Shown here: piece after piece, positions 6,011 through 7,746 of the stretch | Position numbering within the stretch: the first letter of the stretch is position 1 | Layout: every line of letters starts with the position of its first letter | Source: Methanobacteriota archaeon | GTDB taxonomy: Archaea > Halobacteriota > Methanosarcinia > Methanosarcinales > Methanosarcinaceae | DNA length: 7,746 nt | NCBI GenBank assembly: GCA_030837265.1 | Contig: JAUPKV010000478.1 | Span: 1 to 7,746, forward strand | Direction of reading: 5' to 3' | The notes under the pieces: generated by a model | What the model saw: the letters and a program-made list of their open reading frames with translations, nothing else | Databases searched by the model: none | Told to the model about the DNA's origin: nothing | Made by a program: the position numbers and the translations under genes

Positions 6011-7198
6011 ATGGATTTCGATGCAATTGATGAATTTATATATAATGTTATTGGAATAATTGGATCTAACCAGAGAAACCTCAGCACTGCAGTTGATTAT
6101 GCTCTGGAACGTACTGAGAAAGAATCAATTCCTCTTAAACTTCTGCTTGACCTTTCCAATACATGCAAGCAGCAGAAAATGTTCATGGAAGCATATGTAT
6201 TTTCAAAAGCTTGCTTTGTACGGGCATCTGGAAAGCTCCGTGGAGACGCCTGCCTTGCACTGGGCATTTCTGCACATGTTTTGGGCTTCTCCCATGAAGC
6301 TGAAACTAGCTATCTTGAAGTTTTACAAGAAAGTCCAACCGATGAGAATATAAGATGTGAGTATGCAGAACTTCTTTTGGAACTTGGAAAGACCCGGGAG
6401 GCTGAGAAAGAATATAAAGAGGTACTGGTAACTTTCCCAATGCATGTAAAAGCAAATACCGGGTATGCTTATTTGTTAGCTGAATACGGCTATGCCCGAG
6501 AAGCAGAAGAGTACTACTCAAGGGCTCTTACTGTTGATCCGGATTATATCCCTGCCAGAGGGGGGTATGCAAACCTGCTTTTTGAGTTCGGAAGACTCAG
6601 AGATGCCGAAAAGGAATACAGGCTTACAATAGAGATGGACCCGGAAGATCCAAGCCTTCATCATAACTTTGGAGTTTTATTGTCATTCCTTGGGCGTTAT
6701 GCAGAAGCTGAAATCGAATACAGGAAAGCCCTCACTCTCAATCCCAGACATAGGCGAACTCGTTTCAACTATGGAAATCTCCTTGCAAGAGAAGGCAGAG
6801 TTTCGGAAGCAGAAGCACAATATATCGAAGCGCTTGCACTTGATCAAAATGATTCGAAAGTCCACTGCAATTATGCAAACCTGCTGGCACGTTTCGGAAG
6901 AAGGTATGAAGCTGAAATGGAGTACAAAAAAGCTCTCTGTCTGGACCCCGAAAGTGCGGAAGGACATTACAGCTATGGGAACCTCCTTTCGGAAATGGGA
7001 CGCTTCGAAAAAGCCGAAGAAGAATACAAGAAAGCTCTCATCCTGAACCCTTATTATCCTCCTCTTCATTACAGTTATGGCCTTCTCCTGAGAAAAATGA
7101 GGCGTTTTGACGAAGCCAAAACTCAGTATATGAAAGCTATGCAGCTTGATCCTGATATTGGAAGTAAAATGACGGAAACCTGGATAATTCTTGATTAA
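6011..7198 (+). CDS. Tetratricopeptide repeat (TPR) protein
   Basis: A 395-residue protein built mostly of TPR units, 34-residue helix pairs that stack into a superhelix and bind other proteins. Residues 1-77 form a helical N-terminal part without clear repeats and without a signal peptide or membrane segment, so a cytoplasmic location is likely. Eight repeats follow without gaps at about 112-145, 146-179, 180-213, 214-247, 248-281, 282-315, 316-349 and 350-383. Each carries the usual pattern Y/G-L-L-x-G-R-x-x-E-A-E-x-E-Y-x-K-A-L-x-x-x-P. A weaker ninth unit sits at 78-111. A short tail (384-395) ends the protein. No enzymatic domain is visible, so it is probably a scaffold or adaptor; the partner cannot be named. 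Many Methanosarcina proteins have this design. The start is set by a strong ribosome site. The gene stands alone on its strand here and is divergent from the small regulator. Confidence 0.93.
   Translation: MDFDAIDEFIYNVIGIIGSNQRNLSTAVDYALERTEKESIPLKLLLDLSNTCKQQKMFMEAYVFSKACFVRASGKLRGDACLALGISAHVLGFSHEAETSYLEVLQESPTDENIRCEYAELLLELGKTREAEKEYKEVLVTFPMHVKANTGYAYLLAEYGYAREAEEYYSRALTVDPDYIPARGGYANLLFEFGRLRDAEKEYRLTIEMDPEDPSLHHNFGVLLSFLGRYAEAEIEYRKALTLNPRHRRTRFNYGNLLAREGRVSEAEAQYIEALALDQNDSKVHCNYANLLARFGRRYEAEMEYKKALCLDPESAEGHYSYGNLLSEMGRFEKAEEEYKKALILNPYYPPLHYSYGLLLRKMRRFDEAKTQYMKAMQLDPDIGSKMTETWIILD
6242..7159 (+). repeat. Tandem 102-bp coding repeats (nine 34-codon TPR units)
   Basis: At the DNA level the TPR array is nine units of exactly 102 bases in phase, with no insertions between units. 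The copies share strings around the GAAGCTGAA and TATGGAAAC-type positions but are otherwise well diverged, so the amplification is old rather than a recent slippage tract. Confidence 0.8.
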
Positions 7199-7225
7199 GC
7201 ACGAAATAAAGTGCGAGTTTTCCCA

Positions 7226-7253
7226 TTTATTCACGGCATCATTTATGAATAAA
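7226..7253 (+). terminator. AT-rich stem-loop after the TPR gene
   Basis: TTTATTCA (7226-7233) pairs perfectly with TGAATAAA (7246-7253) across a 12-base loop, beginning 28 bases after the TPR stop. A smaller GCAC/GTGC stem (7199-7202 with 7211-7214) precedes it. No long T-run follows directly, so the hairpin may mark the mRNA 3' end or be incidental. Confidence 0.3.
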
Positions 7254-7424
7254 GAGCTTATTTCCTCAGCATCCTTTCATGGCTTTGAAGGAGTGGACAA
7301 AAAAAACATACTTTTTTAGATTAATTTTTTGTGATCCGTGGTACGTTTCACTGTTAATATTTGCGATCTGGTAACCGGTCATAATGAAAATAGAATTTCT
7401 ACCTTTTATTGTCCACCATACAAC

Positions 7425-7494
7425 CCAACTGCAGCTCGATCAAATTAATAAAAATTATATTGATATTGTTAGACCTGTTGCAGTTGGCTTTTTT
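7425..7494 (+). other. Long-stem inverted repeat followed by a T-run
   Basis: CCAACTGCA (7425-7433) is the exact reverse complement of TGCAGTTGG (7479-7487). One G-U and one C-G pair can extend the stem to 11 pairs. A nested ATCAA/TTGAT pair (7439-7443 with 7460-7464) lies inside the loop, and CTTTTTT follows directly on the plus strand. The form resembles a terminator or a structured small RNA end, but no transcript feeding it is evident other than the TPR mRNA about 230 bases upstream. Confidence 0.3.
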
Positions 7495-7516
7495 GTATGC
7501 AGTCTGGTTATTACAA

Positions 7517-7668
7517 GATTACTTACCACCGAGATTTCGTTATAAAGAAAATAGACCTATTTAGTGCTGGAATTGATATAAAAAGAAATATTAGAACTGA
7601 GAATGTAAAATTAAGAATCAAATCTAGCTTTTTTCGCAATATAGGATTACTTACTTTTATAAAGAAAA
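7517..7668 (+). repeat. Paired direct repeats (10 and 12 bases) in AT-rich tail
   Basis: GATTACTTAC occurs at 7517-7526 and 7645-7654. TTATAAAGAAAA occurs at 7540-7551 and 7657-7668. The two words keep their order in both places, separated by 13 bases in the first copy and 2 in the second, so this looks like one short segment duplicated and then altered by an 11-base indel. Confidence 0.45.
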
Positions 7669-7746
7669 CAGGAGCAGACTAATCAGGATAGTTTGCTGCA
7701 AAATAAGCATCAGTTAATGGTGTAGAGCTGAAAACTGCGAAAAGTA

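Larger units (their letters stand above)
7254..7746. other. AT-rich region without a convincing gene
   Basis: About 490 bases to the window end show no supported gene on either strand. One plus-strand frame of 61 codons (7497-7682) starts at ATG but has no ribosome binding site, and I recognise nothing in its basic, lysine-rich product. The stretch has several repeats: GTGGACAA at 7293-7300 inverted at 7409-7416, CCAACTGCA at 7425-7433 inverted at 7479-7487, and two direct repeats described separately. It may be decayed sequence or the leader of a gene beyond the window. Confidence 0.5.

Noticed and set aside
6683..7234. 183-codon minus-strand open frame opposite the TPR gene
   Set aside because: It is the exact antisense shadow of the repeat array; the regular codon pattern of the repeats keeps the opposite frame open. 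Its product is repetitive and Phe/Ser/Ile-rich, and no ribosome binding site was seen.
7497..7682. 61-codon plus-strand frame as a gene
   Set aside because: No ribosome binding site before the ATG, no recognisable domain, and it contains the duplicated AT-rich words. I cannot support it as a gene, although a transposase remnant cannot be excluded.

Overview
The window looks like chromosome from a methanogenic archaeon of the genus Methanosarcina or a close relative. The grounds are: archaeal-type peptidyl-tRNA hydrolase Pth2 and a TruD of the archaeal form; a RimK-like ATP-grasp ligase of the type that glutamylates tetrahydromethanopterin or F420; AT-rich spacers carrying archaeal TATA-like boxes; Shine-Dalgarno sites of the GAGGTG type; and protein sequences that read like Methanosarcina. 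I could not run a search, so the genus is inferred from recognition.

Layout. Bases 1-600 (+) hold the C-terminal end of a MacB/FtsX-type ABC transporter permease, cut by the window edge. Its stop lies 5 bases from the stop of truD, which is on the other strand. From there to about 5550 everything runs on the minus strand. In transcription order (right to left) the genes are a small winged-helix regulator, iscS (cysteine desulfurase), iscU (Fe-S scaffold), an ATP-grasp glutamate ligase (probably mptN), pth2 and truD. iscS and iscU are 53 bases apart and are probably one operon supplying Fe-S clusters. pth2 and truD form a second probable unit acting on tRNA. The ligase lies between them and may have its own promoter.

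Bases 5544-6010 are an AT-rich divergent control region with a double TATA motif enclosed by a 9-bp inverted repeat. To its right, on the plus strand, is a TPR protein (6011-7198) with eight contiguous 34-residue repeats and a ninth, weaker one. The last 550 bases are AT-rich and show inverted and direct repeats, with no convincing gene.

The most notable observation is in the IscU-like scaffold. It lacks the first of the three cluster-binding cysteines, apparently through a one-codon deletion, and has Glu where the histidine next to the third cysteine normally sits. Its partner IscS keeps all its catalytic residues. No mobile element, CRISPR array, tRNA or rRNA was recognised.
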